From Novosphingobium clariflavum (lineage in GTDB: Bacteria; Pseudomonadota; Alphaproteobacteria; Sphingomonadales; Sphingomonadaceae): a DNA stretch of 64,000 nucleotides. Positions 35,567-44,505 of the stretch are shown one piece after another. The notes beneath the pieces were generated by a model that saw only the letters and a program-made list of their open reading frames with translations, was not told the DNA's origin and made no database searches. The stretch is from assembly GCF_026420865.1 (NCBI RefSeq), contig NZ_JAPCWC010000015.1, positions 1-64,000 on the forward strand, given 5' to 3'. How positions within the stretch are numbered: position 1 is the first letter of the stretch; every line of letters begins with the position of its first letter. The position numbers and the translations under genes are program-made.

Positions 35567-35898
35567 GCGGCCACTCCTGAACTGGCGGGGCTGGCGGGGC
35601 TGGCGGGGCTGGCGGCAGCGGCGGCGGCCCCATCGATTTCGGTTTCGGCCTGGACCTTGTCGAGCGGCAGCACCGTCATCGCGCGGGCATGGGCGCGGCG
35701 CACCGCCACGATCATGCGGCCGACGGCAATGGCGACCGGGTCACGGCCGACAAAGATCCCGCGATGCGCGATCGAGACCCGCGCGCCTTCCTCGAGCCCG
35801 AGCGCGCGCAGGCGGCGCGCCTCCTCTTCAACGAGGGCATTCCAGTCCACCGAAACGATGCGGGCGTACTGGCCGATAGGAAGCTGGTCGAGAGTCAT
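35563..35898 (-). CDS. feoA: FeoA-domain protein
   Basis: A 111-residue SH3-like FeoA partner of FeoB: residues 1-80 hold the domain, with LPIGQYARIVSVD, LRALGLEEGARVSIAHRG and DPVAIAVGRMIVAVRR. The last 25 residues are a low-complexity PAS-repeat tail encoded by 3.7 copies of a 9-bp repeat (CTGGCGGGG on the plus strand, 35582-35615), which could vary in copy number. It is the first gene of the feoAB operon. Confidence 0.93.
   Translation of the reverse strand: MTLDQLPIGQYARIVSVDWNALVEEEARRLRALGLEEGARVSIAHRGIFVGRDPVAIAVGRMIVAVRRAHARAMTVLPLDKVQAETEIDGAAAAAASPASPASPASSGVAA
35582..35615. repeat. 9-bp microsatellite in the feoA 3' end
   Basis: CTGGCGGGG occurs three full times plus a partial copy. 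Because the unit is nine bases, gain or loss changes the tail by three residues without frameshift. It lies about 16 bases before the feoB start. Confidence 0.85.
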
Positions 35899-35928
35899 GC
35901 GGGCTGCGCTGCCAGATTACCGATTCAA

Positions 35929-35945
35929 TTGCAACTTGTTCGCAA
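35929..35945 (-). promoter_or_regulatory. Candidate Fur-type palindrome upstream of feoA
   Basis: TTGCAACTTGTTCGCAA is an imperfect palindrome (TTGCRA arms) 31 bases before the feoA start, where an iron regulator would be expected. Alphaproteobacterial Fur and Irr sites vary, and I match it only on symmetry and position. Confidence 0.35.
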
Positions 35946-36038
35946 TAGCCTGCTTAGCCGGACATGTCTGTCGCTATTGCTGCAATCGAAACGGCAGGAA
36001 ATAGCGAAACCCGGCACCGCAAGGCTACCGCAAGCGGG

Positions 36039-36704
36039 TCAGCGCGCCGGATAGCGCAGGCGCCCCATCAGCCGCACCAGGCTGATCCGCTCCTCGCTCG
36101 GGCGCAGCCATTGCGCCTTGGCCTTCTCGAAGCGCATGATGCCCTCGATCCGGCGGTCGAGGAACGCGCGGGTCTCGGCCTTGGGGCCGACCGCATCCTC
36201 GCTGGTGTCGCTGGCGAAGACCTTGAGCGTGGCGGCATAGATCGCGCCGAGGATCGCCCGCTTGGTATAGTGGTTGTAATCGGTGGCGGTATCCCCGGCG
36301 AGACGCCACATGGCGTCCGCGCTGTGCCAGCCCAGGCGCGTGGCGGCGAGCACGTTGCGCGGCATCGCCATGATCGCCAGCGCCCGGCTGAGCGCTTCCT
36401 CGCGTCCGGCCACGGCATCGAGCCGGGCCATGACAAGACGGCGGATCCGCTCGCGAATCGGCAGTCCGGCCAGCGATGCCGCCGGGACGCGGCGCGCCAT
36501 CTCGGCATCGACATGGGCGATCCACGCCGCAATCATCGCCATCTGGCCTTCCGCGAAGGCATAACGGGCCAGTTCGGGATCGACCCCGGCGAGGCACGCA
36601 GCCTCGTCCACCGCCTTCACGCTCCAGCCGTCGAATGCCGCGGCATCGGCGATGGCCGGGGCAAGCTGGCGCCGCAGCGCCTCCAGCGTCTGAGGTTCTT
36701 CCAT
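36039..36704 (-). CDS. COQ9-family protein
   Basis: A 221-residue protein of the COQ9 family, which supports ubiquinone biosynthesis by binding lipid intermediates and the COQ7-type hydroxylase. The N-terminal half is TetR-like helical (WSVKAVDEAACLAGVDPELARYAF). The C-terminal COQ9 domain carries DAMWRLAGDTATDYNHYTKRAILGAIYAATLKVF. The ATG at 36704 follows AAGGAAC; an upstream in-frame start at 36731 lacks one. It stands alone, with no other ubi genes nearby. Confidence 0.88.
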   Translation of the reverse strand: MEEPQTLEALRRQLAPAIADAAAFDGWSVKAVDEAACLAGVDPELARYAFAEGQMAMIAAWIAHVDAEMARRVPAASLAGLPIRERIRRLVMARLDAVAGREEALSRALAIMAMPRNVLAATRLGWHSADAMWRLAGDTATDYNHYTKRAILGAIYAATLKVFASDTSEDAVGPKAETRAFLDRRIEGIMRFEKAKAQWLRPSEERISLVRLMGRLRYPAR

Positions 36705-36771
36705 CACTCTGTTCCTTCGCGCCGGCACCATCCGGCCGGCCAGTATTCCGCTACGGCGTGGTGCCCCACGG

Positions 36772-37413
36772 TTACATCACGGGTCCGTAAACCGCCTTGG
36801 GCTTGCTGCCCTTGGCGCCGAACTGCTCGATCACTTGCGCCAGCTGGCTGGTCTTGCCCGCCTCGACATTGGCATACTCGCGCGCGCTGCGGCCCGAGTT
36901 GTCGGCGCGATCGGCGCTGGCACCGGCCTGGAGCAGGGTCTTGACCATGTCGACGTCCTTGCGGTGCACCGCGAAGATCAGCGGCGTCTCGCCCGCGTCG
37001 TTGGTGGGATCGGGCTGGGCCTTGGCATCGAGCAGCTGCGCCACGCCTTCGCGCCAGCCGAGGCTGACGGCCAGCTGCAGCGGGGTGCGGCCATGGTCGT
37101 CCGACGCATTCACGTTGGCGCCCTTGCCGATCAGGTAGGCCAGCCAGGTGAGGTCACGGCGCTGGGTGACGATGTGCAGGCCGGTCTCCCCGGTCGTCAC
37201 GTCCTTGGCGTTGACGATCTGGCTGTTGTCCATCAACGCCTTCTCGACCTTTTCGCCTTCCTTCTTCTTGACCGATTCGAGGAACTTGTAGCCTTCCGAA
37301 TAATCGGCATGGGCAGGCGAGGCGAGCGTCATGCCGGCTGCGAGCGCGGCCAGCCCCGCAGCGAGGATCCGGCGCGAAAACCCTGTGGCGTTCCCGGAGA
37401 TCGTCTTCGACAC
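36772..37413 (-). CDS. Periplasmic ankyrin-repeat protein
   Basis: A 213-residue protein with a twin-arginine-containing N-terminus (FSRRILAAG) and signal peptide ending ASPAHA near residue 36. Three to four ankyrin repeats follow, the clearest being DDHGRTPLQLAVSLGWREGV and DAGETPLIFAVHRKDVDMV. Ankyrin repeats mediate protein contacts; bacterial periplasmic ones are often linked to catalase or stress functions, but no such partner is adjacent. Function is unknown. Confidence 0.85.
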   Translation of the reverse strand: MSKTISGNATGFSRRILAAGLAALAAGMTLASPAHADYSEGYKFLESVKKKEGEKVEKALMDNSQIVNAKDVTTGETGLHIVTQRRDLTWLAYLIGKGANVNASDDHGRTPLQLAVSLGWREGVAQLLDAKAQPDPTNDAGETPLIFAVHRKDVDMVKTLLQAGASADRADNSGRSAREYANVEAGKTSQLAQVIEQFGAKGSKPKAVYGPVM

Positions 37414-37529
37414 GTTTGATTATCCTTCCAGACTGGGTCCACGGCGCCGTCCGGGCGGCCCGTCCGTCTCCGACGCCGGCCCCGATGCGCCGTCAAATCG
37501 CACCCTTGCACGCGCGGCTCTAGCAGAGC

Positions 37530-38177
37530 ATGAAGCGCGGCGCCATGACCTACCTTTCCCCGTTTCGCCGGCTGCTTGCCGTTTCCGCATCCGCGCCCAT
37601 GCTGGCCCTGACCCTGGCTCTGGCCTGCGCCGTGCCGCTGGCATCCTGCGGACAGGGCCGCGAGGAGCATCCGCCGCTCGAAGGCGCGGAAATCGGCGGG
37701 CCGTTCACGCTCTTCGACAAGGCCGGCAAGCCGCATACCTGGGATTCGTTCAAGGGCCAGTGGCGCATCGTCTACTTCGGCTACACCTTCTGCCCGGATG
37801 CCTGCCCGATGGACGTCCAGGCGATGATGAAGGGCTTTGCGCTGTTCACCAGGGACCACGCGGCCGATGCCGCCAAGGTGCAGCCGATCTTCATCACCAT
37901 CGACCCGGCGCGCGATACGCGCGAGATCGTCGGCCAGTGGACCGGCGCCTTCGGCCCGCGCCTGCTCGGCCTCACCGGCAGCGCCGCACAGGTCAAGCAG
38001 GCCGCCGATGCCTTTGCGGTCTACTACAAGAAGGGCGAGAACACGCCCGGCGGCTACCTGATGGACCACAGCCGCATCGCCTACCTGATGGACCCCGACG
38101 GCAAGCCGATCGCCATGCTTCCGGTGGACAAGGGCCCCGAGGCGGTGGCCAGCGAACTCGCCAAATGGGTGAACTGA
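37530..38177 (+). CDS. SCO1/SenC-family copper chaperone lipoprotein
   Basis: A 215-residue protein with an N-terminal signal and lipobox-like LASC (Cys40), then a thioredoxin-like SCO1 domain. Copper ligands are present: Cys88 and Cys92 in FCPDACP and His180 in [13 protein letters not shown] proteins deliver copper to the CuA site of cytochrome c oxidase or act as thiol reductases. An alternative ATG at codon 6 exists. No cox genes are nearby. It is 19 bases upstream of the Cys-cluster gene on the same strand. Confidence 0.92.
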   Translation: MKRGAMTYLSPFRRLLAVSASAPMLALTLALACAVPLASCGQGREEHPPLEGAEIGGPFTLFDKAGKPHTWDSFKGQWRIVYFGYTFCPDACPMDVQAMMKGFALFTRDHAADAAKVQPIFITIDPARDTREIVGQWTGAFGPRLLGLTGSAAQVKQAADAFAVYYKKGENTPGGYLMDHSRIAYLMDPDGKPIAMLPVDKGPEAVASELAKWVN

Positions 38178-38196
38178 GCGTAGAATTCGCGCCATC

Positions 38197-38712
38197 ATGA
38201 CGACGAACGGGGAACGACCCTTCTGGGAGCGTCCGCTCCACACCCTTGACCGCGGCGAGTGGGAAGCCCTCTGCGACGGCTGCGGCCAGTGCTGCCTGCA
38301 CAAGGTGGAAGATGCCGACACCGGCGAGATCTACCACACCAATGTCGCCTGCAAGCTGCTGAACCTCAAGACCGCGCAGTGCAGCGACTATCCGGGGCGC
38401 CGCAAGATCGTGCCCGATTGCCTCAAGCTCACCCCGGAATCGGCGGGCAAGCTCTCGTGGCTGCCGCCAAGCTGCGCCTACCGCCTGCGCGCGGACGGCG
38501 ATCCCCTGCCCGAATGGCACTATCTCGTCAGCGGCGACCGCAATACCGTGCACGCGGCGGGCATGTCGGTGGCAGGCAAGGCGATCAGCGAGACCGTGGC
38601 GGGCCCGCTCGAGAACCACATCGTCTGGCCCTATGGCGAGGACGAGATGGAGGACTGGGAAATCGAGGCCGAGGGCCCCGCCCCCTGGGCCAGCGAGCAG
38701 GAGAGCCGATAG
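38197..38712 (+). CDS. YcgN/UPF0260-type cysteine cluster protein
   Basis: A 171-residue protein with the YcgN-family pattern: [18 protein letters not shown] near the N-terminus, then [22 protein letters not shown] and PPSCAYRL. The eight or so conserved cysteines probably bind a metal or Fe-S cluster. The acidic tail ([13 protein letters not shown]) is typical. The molecular function of the family is not known. It is followed after two bases by the YgjP-like metallopeptidase, implying one transcript. Confidence 0.9.
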   Translation: MTTNGERPFWERPLHTLDRGEWEALCDGCGQCCLHKVEDADTGEIYHTNVACKLLNLKTAQCSDYPGRRKIVPDCLKLTPESAGKLSWLPPSCAYRLRADGDPLPEWHYLVSGDRNTVHAAGMSVAGKAISETVAGPLENHIVWPYGEDEMEDWEIEAEGPAPWASEQESR

Positions 38713-38714
38713 GC

Positions 38715-39440
38715 GTGCTCGACTGGCTGCGCCGCGCTCCCGACGAAGACCCGGTGGTCGAGATCGCCGGACGGCAAGTGCCCATCCTGATCCGCCGCCT
38801 CGCCAATGCCCGGCGCATGACCATGCGGCTGGCACCGGACGGCAGCGAGATCCGCATCTCGGTCCCGCGCTGGACCCGCACCGAGGATGCCGTCGCCTTC
38901 GCCCAGTCCAAGCGGTCCTGGCTGGCGATCCAGATCGAGGCGCTGCCCGAAGCGAAACCGCTGGCCGACGGCACGCCCCTCTCCTTCCGGGGCGAGATGC
39001 TCGTCGTGCGCCATGATGCCGCCTACCCCCGCCGCCCGGTGCCGGACGACGGCGAACTGCTGGTAGGCGGCCCGGAATCCTCGCTGCCCGCACGGCTCAA
39101 GCGCTGGCTGGAAACCGAGGCGCGCACGCTGCTGGCGGATGATCTTGAACATTACTGCGCCGCGGCCGGGCAAGCCGTGCCCGCGCTGGCGCTGTCGAGC
39201 GCCAATCGCCGCTGGGGCTCCTGCGCGGCGGACGGATCGATCCGCATCAACTGGCGGCTGATCATGGCGCCCGATTCGGTGCGCCGCTCGGTCGTAGCCC
39301 ATGAAGTGGCCCATCTGGTCCACTTCGATCACTCGCCCGCGTTCCATGCCTTTCTGGCAAAAATCTTCGAAGGCAGCGTGCCTTCGGCCAATCGCTGGCT
39401 GAAGGAAAAGGGTCGCAGCCTCTATGTACCGTTCGGGTAG
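38715..39440 (+). CDS. YgjP/DUF45 zinc metallopeptidase-like protein
   Basis: A 241-residue protein of the M48-like YgjP family. The zinc motif HEVAH lies at about residues 196-200 (VVAHEVAHLVHFDHSPAF), preceded by the conserved NRRWGSCAADGSIRINWRLI. The N-terminal beta domain (RRLANARRMTMRLAPDGSEIRIS) is standard. The start is GTG at 38715, two bases past the upstream stop; ATG codons further upstream lie inside the previous gene. The substrate is unknown. Confidence 0.87.
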   Translation: MLDWLRRAPDEDPVVEIAGRQVPILIRRLANARRMTMRLAPDGSEIRISVPRWTRTEDAVAFAQSKRSWLAIQIEALPEAKPLADGTPLSFRGEMLVVRHDAAYPRRPVPDDGELLVGGPESSLPARLKRWLETEARTLLADDLEHYCAAAGQAVPALALSSANRRWGSCAADGSIRINWRLIMAPDSVRRSVVAHEVAHLVHFDHSPAFHAFLAKIFEGSVPSANRWLKEKGRSLYVPFG

Positions 39441-39473
39441 CGTTCAAGCGCATTAACGCCTACATAGCGGCCC

Positions 39474-40001
39474 ATGGGTCTACTGAAGCGCACCGGATAC
39501 TGGAAAGACGTCAATCCCGTCGGCATGATCGCGGATTTCCGCGCGGTCTGGAAGCAGGCCGGGCACAACCGCTGGCGCATCGCCGCGGTCTCGGCCGCCT
39601 GCACTTTCGGCGTGTTCTACCTGATGGTGAACCAGGAGGCCAAGGGCCCGCACCTGCCGCCCAAGGTGACCTGGATCACCGTGCTGCCCGAACATCGCAG
39701 CGATGCCGAGATCATGGCCTCCAACCTCGACAACCAGAAGCGCAAGGAAGCCTGGGCCGCCGAACTCGCCCGCCGCGACAAGGACGTGCGCGAGATGTAC
39801 AAGGTGATCGGCCGCTATTCGGGAATGGACGTGGACAAGATCGCGCGCGAGGCCGAAGCCGACGAAGCCGCCCGCAAGGCCGCCGAGGCCAAGCGCATCG
39901 GCGCGCCGAAGCTGCCCGAAGGCGTGACGATGCCCAAGTACGACGAACAACCGGCCGCGTCCGACACATCCGCGCAATCGCAGACCCAGCAACAGCAGTG
40001 A
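39474..40001 (+). CDS. Single-pass membrane protein of unknown function
   Basis: A 175-residue protein with one transmembrane segment at about residues 35-52 ([17 protein letters not shown]). A short exposed stretch follows, then a charged, probably coiled-coil helix (about 85-140, rich in Lys/Glu/Ala), and a Gln-rich tail. I recognise no named family. Its TGA overlaps the GTG of ribD (GTGA), so it heads or belongs to the riboflavin transcription unit. A structural role in the envelope is possible. Confidence 0.7.
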   Translation: MGLLKRTGYWKDVNPVGMIADFRAVWKQAGHNRWRIAAVSAACTFGVFYLMVNQEAKGPHLPPKVTWITVLPEHRSDAEIMASNLDNQKRKEAWAAELARRDKDVREMYKVIGRYSGMDVDKIAREAEADEAARKAAEAKRIGAPKLPEGVTMPKYDEQPAASDTSAQSQTQQQQ

Positions 40002-40969
40002 GCGACGCTCGCTGGCTCGCGGCGGCCGCGGCGCTGGCCGCGCGGGCACGCCCGGAGAGCCGCCCCAACCCCGGCGTCGGCGCGATTCTGGTGAAGCATG
40101 GCAAGGTCATCGCGCGGGGCTGGACCCAGCCGGGCGGCCGCCCCCATGCCGAAGCCGTGGCCCTCGCCGCTGCCGGGGAGGCCGCACGCGGCGCCGTGCT
40201 CTACGTCACGCTCGAACCTTGCGCCCACCAGTCCGCGCGCGGCCCTGCCTGCGCCGACCTTGTCTGCGCCTCGGGCGTGGCGCGCGTGGTGATCGGCTGC
40301 ATGGACCCCGATCCGCGCACCTGCGGCGAAGGCCTCGCTCGCATCCGCGCGGCCGGGATCGAGGCCGCGTACCTGCCTTCTCTCGCCTGCGCGCGCAGCC
40401 TGTCCGGCTACCTCGTTTCCAGGCGCCTCGGCCGCCCCGAAGTGACGCTGAAGCTGGCGCTCTCGCTCGACGGCTGCATGGCCATGGCAAACGGCGAAAG
40501 CCAATGGATCACCGGACCCGAGGCCCGCGCCCACACCCATGCCATGCGCGCCAGGGCGGATGCCATCCTTGTCGGCGGCGGCACGCTGCGCACCGACAAC
40601 CCGCGCCTCGACGTGCGCCTGCCCGGCCTCGCCGCGCGCAGCCCCGAACGCTGGGTGCTGACCCGCGGCGCAGCGCCCGACGGCTGGCGCGCCCTGCCCT
40701 CGCCCGAGGCGATCGGCGCCATGGAAGGCGTGCAATACCTCTTCATCGAGGGCGGCGCGGTCACCGCCACCGCCTTCCTTGCCGCAGGCCTGGTCGACCG
40801 CCTGCTGCTCTACCGCGCGCCGATCCTGGTCGGCGGCCGCCCGGCGCTCGGCGACTACGGCCTCGCCCGACTTGCCGATGCCCACGGCCGCTGGTCGCTG
40901 ACCGAGCGGCGCCGGCTTGGCAGCGACACCCTCGAAGTCTACGAAAGCAGCCTATGTTCACCGGAATAG
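39998..40969 (+). CDS. ribD: Riboflavin biosynthesis deaminase/reductase RibD
   Basis: A 323-residue bifunctional enzyme. The N-terminal deaminase domain has His50-Ala-Glu52 and the zinc cysteines Cys75 and Cys84 ([14 protein letters not shown]). The C-terminal reductase domain begins about residue 148 ([25 protein letters not shown]). At 323 residues it is slightly shorter than most RibD proteins (about 360). The start is GTG, overlapping the upstream gene by four bases, and its 3' end overlaps ribE by 16 bases. No FMN riboswitch is seen upstream. Confidence 0.94.
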   Translation: MSDARWLAAAAALAARARPESRPNPGVGAILVKHGKVIARGWTQPGGRPHAEAVALAAAGEAARGAVLYVTLEPCAHQSARGPACADLVCASGVARVVIGCMDPDPRTCGEGLARIRAAGIEAAYLPSLACARSLSGYLVSRRLGRPEVTLKLALSLDGCMAMANGESQWITGPEARAHTHAMRARADAILVGGGTLRTDNPRLDVRLPGLAARSPERWVLTRGAAPDGWRALPSPEAIGAMEGVQYLFIEGGAVTATAFLAAGLVDRLLLYRAPILVGGRPALGDYGLARLADAHGRWSLTERRRLGSDTLEVYESSLCSPE

Positions 40970-41571
40970 TCACCGCCGTCGGCCAGATCCGCGAAGCCCG
41001 CCAGTCGGGCGACTTGCGCGCCGTCATCACCTGCCCCTGGGACCCCGCCGGGATCGCCATGGGCGCATCGATCGCCTGCTCGGGCGTGTGCCTCACCGTC
41101 ATCGACAAGGGCGGCGTGGAAGGCGACGCCTGGTTCGCAGTGCAGATTTCCGCCGAATCGGTCTCCCGCACCGTGTCCGGCCGCTGGGCGGAAGGCACCG
41201 CGCTGAACCTCGAACAGGCGCTCAAGCTGGGCGACGAACTGGGCGGACACATCGTCACTGGCCATGTCGACGGTGTCGGCACCGTCGTCAGTATCACCCC
41301 CGAGGGCGATTCGCTGCGCTTCGTGATCGCCGCTCCGGCAGAGCTCGCCCCCTACCTCGCGCCCAAGGGCTCGATCACGGTGGACGGCGTCTCGCTGACC
41401 GTGAACGACGTGGCCGACCAGAGCGACGGCAGCTGCCACTTCATGCTCAACATCATCCCCCACACCGCCGAAGTGACGACCATCGGCGCGCTCAAGGCCG
41501 GTGACGGGGTGAACCTCGAAATCGACGTGCTGGCGCGGTATCTGCAGCGGATGCAGTCGCTTCGCGGGTGA
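40954..41571 (+). CDS. ribE: Riboflavin synthase alpha subunit
   Basis: A 205-residue enzyme converting two lumazine molecules into riboflavin. It has two tandem lumazine-binding barrels, the first starting [12 protein letters not shown] and the second carrying LGGHIVTGHVDGVGTV. Conserved substrate tracts SGVCLTV and DGVSLTVNDV occur once in each repeat. The ATG lies inside the last codons of ribD (16-base overlap). The companion ribBA and ribH genes are not in the window. The gene ends before a convergent palindrome-rich region. Confidence 0.95.
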   Translation: MFTGIVTAVGQIREARQSGDLRAVITCPWDPAGIAMGASIACSGVCLTVIDKGGVEGDAWFAVQISAESVSRTVSGRWAEGTALNLEQALKLGDELGGHIVTGHVDGVGTVVSITPEGDSLRFVIAAPAELAPYLAPKGSITVDGVSLTVNDVADQSDGSCHFMLNIIPHTAEVTTIGALKAGDGVNLEIDVLARYLQRMQSLRG

Positions 41572-41587
41572 AGGATTGAAGAATTAA

Positions 41588-41763
41588 AGCAGGGGGTTAA
41601 TACCCCCTGCACCCCCAATACCGTCCAGGTCACGCGGACCAACCGCGTTGCGCGCCCACGGCAGCGTCGGGAGACTAATTGGCTGCGCCGCAGGGAGCGC
41701 CCCCCGAATCCGCGCGCGCAACGCAGACGGTATGGGGGGTGCAGGGGGTATTAACCCCCTGCT
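41588..41763. repeat. Large inverted repeat with 38-bp arms between ribE and a GNAT gene
   Basis: Arms 41588-41625 and 41726-41763 are reverse complements with one mismatch. Each arm is itself palindromic (GCAGGGGGTTAATA / TACCCCCTGC). The 100-base centre has a further weak inverted match (CGCGTTGCGCGC against GCGCGCAACGC). One arm-type element also occurs at 11149-11185. The right arm ends directly at the stop of the convergent GNAT gene. It resembles a non-coding MITE-like or double-REP element. Confidence 0.8.
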
Positions 41764-42303
41764 CTATCCCTTGTTTTTCAAAGGCCCCGCCGCGAAACTC
41801 TCGCGCGTGATCTCATAGATCACGTGCACGCCCATCACACCGCAAGTCTCGCGCTCGAAAGAGCGGTCGGTCAGCCGCCCGCCGATATGCTCCATGGCCT
41901 TGCGCGAGATCACGTTCTGCGCGCCGACCTTGAAGATCACCCGCTCGAAATGCGCCAGCGCGTGGGCCAGCATCAGCCGTTTCATCTCGGCATTGAAGCC
42001 GCTGCCCCAATGGGCGCGGGCAAGGAACGACCAGCCGATCTCGATCTCGCCAGCTTCGGGCGAGCCGTAGCGGCTGGAGCCGATCACGGCTCCGCTCTGC
42101 TTGTCGATCACGGCGAAAGCGCCGCCGCCTTCCAGCGCGTCGGCGAAGAACTGGCGGAACACCGGTTCCTGCCACCGGTCGTGGGCGGGGTGGACCGCCC
42201 AGACCTCGCGGTCGGATGCGACCGCGTAGAGAGCATCCCAATCGTCTGCGCGAAGGGGACGCAGGACCAGCCGGTCCCCTTCGAGGACCGGCTGGCGATC
42301 CAT
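41764..42303 (-). CDS. RimJ/RimL-type GNAT acetyltransferase
   Basis: A 179-residue GNAT-fold protein: it starts LEGDRLVLRPLRADDWDALY, has the central beta-bulge region EIEIGWSFLARAHWGSGFNAEMKRLML (acetyl-CoA loop) and ends FKVGAQNVISRKAMEHIGGRL. This pattern is typical of enzymes that acetylate N-terminal or side-chain amines. It begins one base after the tyrB stop, so it is probably cotranscribed with the aminotransferase. The substrate is unknown. Confidence 0.85.
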   Translation of the reverse strand: MDRQPVLEGDRLVLRPLRADDWDALYAVASDREVWAVHPAHDRWQEPVFRQFFADALEGGGAFAVIDKQSGAVIGSSRYGSPEAGEIEIGWSFLARAHWGSGFNAEMKRLMLAHALAHFERVIFKVGAQNVISRKAMEHIGGRLTDRSFERETCGVMGVHVIYEITRESFAAGPLKNKG

Positions 42304-42304
42304 T

Positions 42305-43483
42305 TTACGCAGTCACGTCCGCAACGGCGGCGATGAACTTGTCGATGTTGCCCATCGTCAGGCCCGCCACGTTGATGCGGCCCGAACCGGCCATGTAGAC
42401 GCCGTGCTTGGTGCGCATGGCAAGGACCTGGTCCTTGTTCAGCGGCACGATCGAGAACAGGCCGTTCTGGCCGCCCATCGGCGTCAGGTCGGCCGAACCG
42501 GCAGTGCCGGCCTCGGCAAGCTTGGCACGCACTTCGCGCATGCGCTCGCGCATCTCGTCGAGCTCGGCGAGCCAGTCGGCGGTCAGCGTCTCGTCTTCGA
42601 GGACGAGGCGGACAGCGGCGCCGCCATGGTCTGGCGGCTGCGACCAGTTGGCGCGGGCAAGGTTGTGGCCGTTCGACATCACGCGGGCGAGGTCGGCGGG
42701 ATCACCGACCATCGCGTAGAGCGCGCCGACGCGGTCGCGGTAGAGGCCGAAGTTCTTGTCGCACGAATAGCAGATCAGCGCTTCCGGCACGGCGGCGAGC
42801 ACGCGGCGCAGGCCATAGGCGTCTTCTTCCATGCCCTTGCCCAGGCCCTGATAGGCGAGGTCGAGGATGGGCAGGATCTTCGCAGCGGCGATCAGGCCGG
42901 CGATCTCGTCCCACTGCGCGTTGCTGTAGTCGATGCCGGTGGGGTTGTGGCAGCAGCCATGCAGCAGGATGGCATCGCCTTCGCGGGCATCGGCGATGGC
43001 GGCGCGCAGCGCATCCATGTCGGTCGTGCCCGAAGCGAGCGCGTGGTTGAATTCAACGACTTCAAGGCCGAGGTCGGCGCAGATCTGGGCGTGGTTGGGC
43101 CAGCTGGGGACGCCGACGATGATGCGGCTGTAGCCGGCGCGCTTCACCATGGCGAGCGCGAGGCGCAGCGAGCCGGTGCCGCCGGGGGTCTGCATGCCTT
43201 CGATGCGGCCGCCCATCGAGGGATCCGCCTTGCCGAAGACATAAGGCATCAGCGCCTCGACGAAGCCCATGTCGCCCTCGGGGCCGAGGTAGGCTTTCGA
43301 GTCCTGCTCGGCGACGAGTTTGGCCTCGGCGGCCTTGATCGAGCGGAACACCGGAGTGTCGCCCTCACCGGTGCGGTAGACGCCGACACCAAGGTCGATC
43401 TTGTCCGCGCGCGGATCGTCGTTGTGGAGCTTGATCAGCGCAAGAAGCGCGTCGGCGGGCTGTTGCTGAAGGTTCGTAAGCAT
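42305..43483 (-). CDS. tyrB: Aromatic amino acid / aspartate aminotransferase
   Basis: A 392-residue PLP-dependent class I transaminase. The PLP lysine is Lys243 in SCDKNFGLYRDRVG; other family signatures are LHGCCHNPTGID, ILDLAYQGLGKG and the N-terminal LGVGVYR. The sequence is closest in style to the Asp/aromatic group (AspC/TyrB), which interconverts aromatic amino acids, aspartate and their keto acids. The exact specificity is not decided by the motif. Length is normal. Confidence 0.92.
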   Translation of the reverse strand: MLTNLQQQPADALLALIKLHNDDPRADKIDLGVGVYRTGEGDTPVFRSIKAAEAKLVAEQDSKAYLGPEGDMGFVEALMPYVFGKADPSMGGRIEGMQTPGGTGSLRLALAMVKRAGYSRIIVGVPSWPNHAQICADLGLEVVEFNHALASGTTDMDALRAAIADAREGDAILLHGCCHNPTGIDYSNAQWDEIAGLIAAAKILPILDLAYQGLGKGMEEDAYGLRRVLAAVPEALICYSCDKNFGLYRDRVGALYAMVGDPADLARVMSNGHNLARANWSQPPDHGGAAVRLVLEDETLTADWLAELDEMRERMREVRAKLAEAGTAGSADLTPMGGQNGLFSIVPLNKDQVLAMRTKHGVYMAGSGRINVAGLTMGNIDKFIAAVADVTA

Positions 43484-43658
43484 GGCGGGCGGGCCTTACT
43501 CCGCAGCGCCCGCCCGCGCAACCGGGATTGACAGGGAATTACCGCAAGCAGCCCGCGCAGTGGTGCAACGGCCACAAAACCGATGGCGCGAAGCAACTTT
43601 CTTGGCACAGACAGGGCAGCGCCGCCGAAACGGGCGGGTGCCCGTTTCGAACGAACGT

Positions 43659-43700
43659 CAGCCCGGATTAGTCAGTCCGGATTAGTCAGCCCGGATTAGA
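43659..43700. repeat. Three 14-bp tandem repeats over the stop codon of the EipA-like gene
   Basis: CAGCCCGGATTAGT, CAGTCCGGATTAGT and CAGCCCGGATTAGA follow one another at 43659, 43673 and 43687. The third contains the TAA stop (43696-43698, read on the minus strand). The arrangement copies the one seen at feoB and at 25172. Confidence 0.85.
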
Positions 43701-44505
43701 ACGGCAGCCAGTTCTGCTTGTGCGAGAACTTCATGTAGCCGATGTTCGCGCCCAGACGCAGGCCCGCGCCTGCACGGACCGGGATCAGCACCACGTTGCC
43801 GCGGCGCAGATAGCTGACGGTGAAGCCGCCGATCAGATAGGCCTGCCCCTCGCCCGCGCCGAATCGGTGGTAGAGATCCTCGCTGTCGTAGAGGTTGTAG
43901 ACCAGCACGAACGCATTGCCCGCATTGGCGCCCGCGTCGAAACCGATCGAGGGGCCGGTCCAGTAGACCGGCTGCTCGCCCTCGATCTTGTGATAGAGCG
44001 TGCCCGAGCCGTAACGCAGCCCCACGGCCAGCGCGCCGCCGGCCTCACGGCCAACGATGTAGCCGTTGGGCTCGCCCTGCTTGGCCAGCAGGTCCTTGAT
44101 CAGATCGGCCAGCCCCTTGGCGCCCTTGCCGAACACGCCTTCGGCCGCGCCGATCAGGTCATCCTCGTGATACGTGCTGGAACTGTCCGCCGCCGCCGGG
44201 CCGCCATTAGGGCCGACCGGCGCCGGGGTGGTCGGGATGGGCTGGGCAGGAGCGGGCTGGATGGGGCCCTGGTCGACCGGCATGCCGTTGCCCTGGCTAT
44301 CCACCGGGGCCTGCTCGGGCACCTGCGGCGTATGGGAATAGGTGGTCGGCGGCGTGCCGATGTCGGAATCGATCGCCGCGTCGGGATCGACCGTCGTCAC
44401 TTGCGCCATGGCCGAGCCAAGCGGCGCGGCGAGCCCTGCCATCATCATGGCGATCCCCATGCCGATACGCAGGCGGCGTCCTTTGGCTGGCGTTTCGACT
44501 GTCAT
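43696..44505 (-). CDS. EipA-like DUF1134 envelope protein
   Basis: A 269-residue protein with a signal peptide (ending SAMAQ, about residue 35), a Pro/Gln-rich linker (about 50-110) and a C-terminal DUF1134 domain. Visible stretches are GYIVGREAGGALAVGLRYG, GPSIGFDAGANAGNAFVLVYNL and RAGAGLRLGANIGYMKFS. DUF1134 is the family of Brucella/Caulobacter EipA, a periplasmic protein needed for cell-envelope integrity. The ATG at 44505 follows GAGGGAA. The linker is longer than I expect for the family, which may tether it across the periplasm. Confidence 0.82.
   Translation of the reverse strand: MTVETPAKGRRLRIGMGIAMMMAGLAAPLGSAMAQVTTVDPDAAIDSDIGTPPTTYSHTPQVPEQAPVDSQGNGMPVDQGPIQPAPAQPIPTTPAPVGPNGGPAAADSSSTYHEDDLIGAAEGVFGKGAKGLADLIKDLLAKQGEPNGYIVGREAGGALAVGLRYGSGTLYHKIEGEQPVYWTGPSIGFDAGANAGNAFVLVYNLYDSEDLYHRFGAGEGQAYLIGGFTVSYLRRGNVVLIPVRAGAGLRLGANIGYMKFSHKQNWLPF

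Noticed and set aside
39900-39998. FMN riboswitch ahead of ribD
   Set aside because: The region is coding sequence of the upstream membrane protein and lacks the conserved RFN element boxes.
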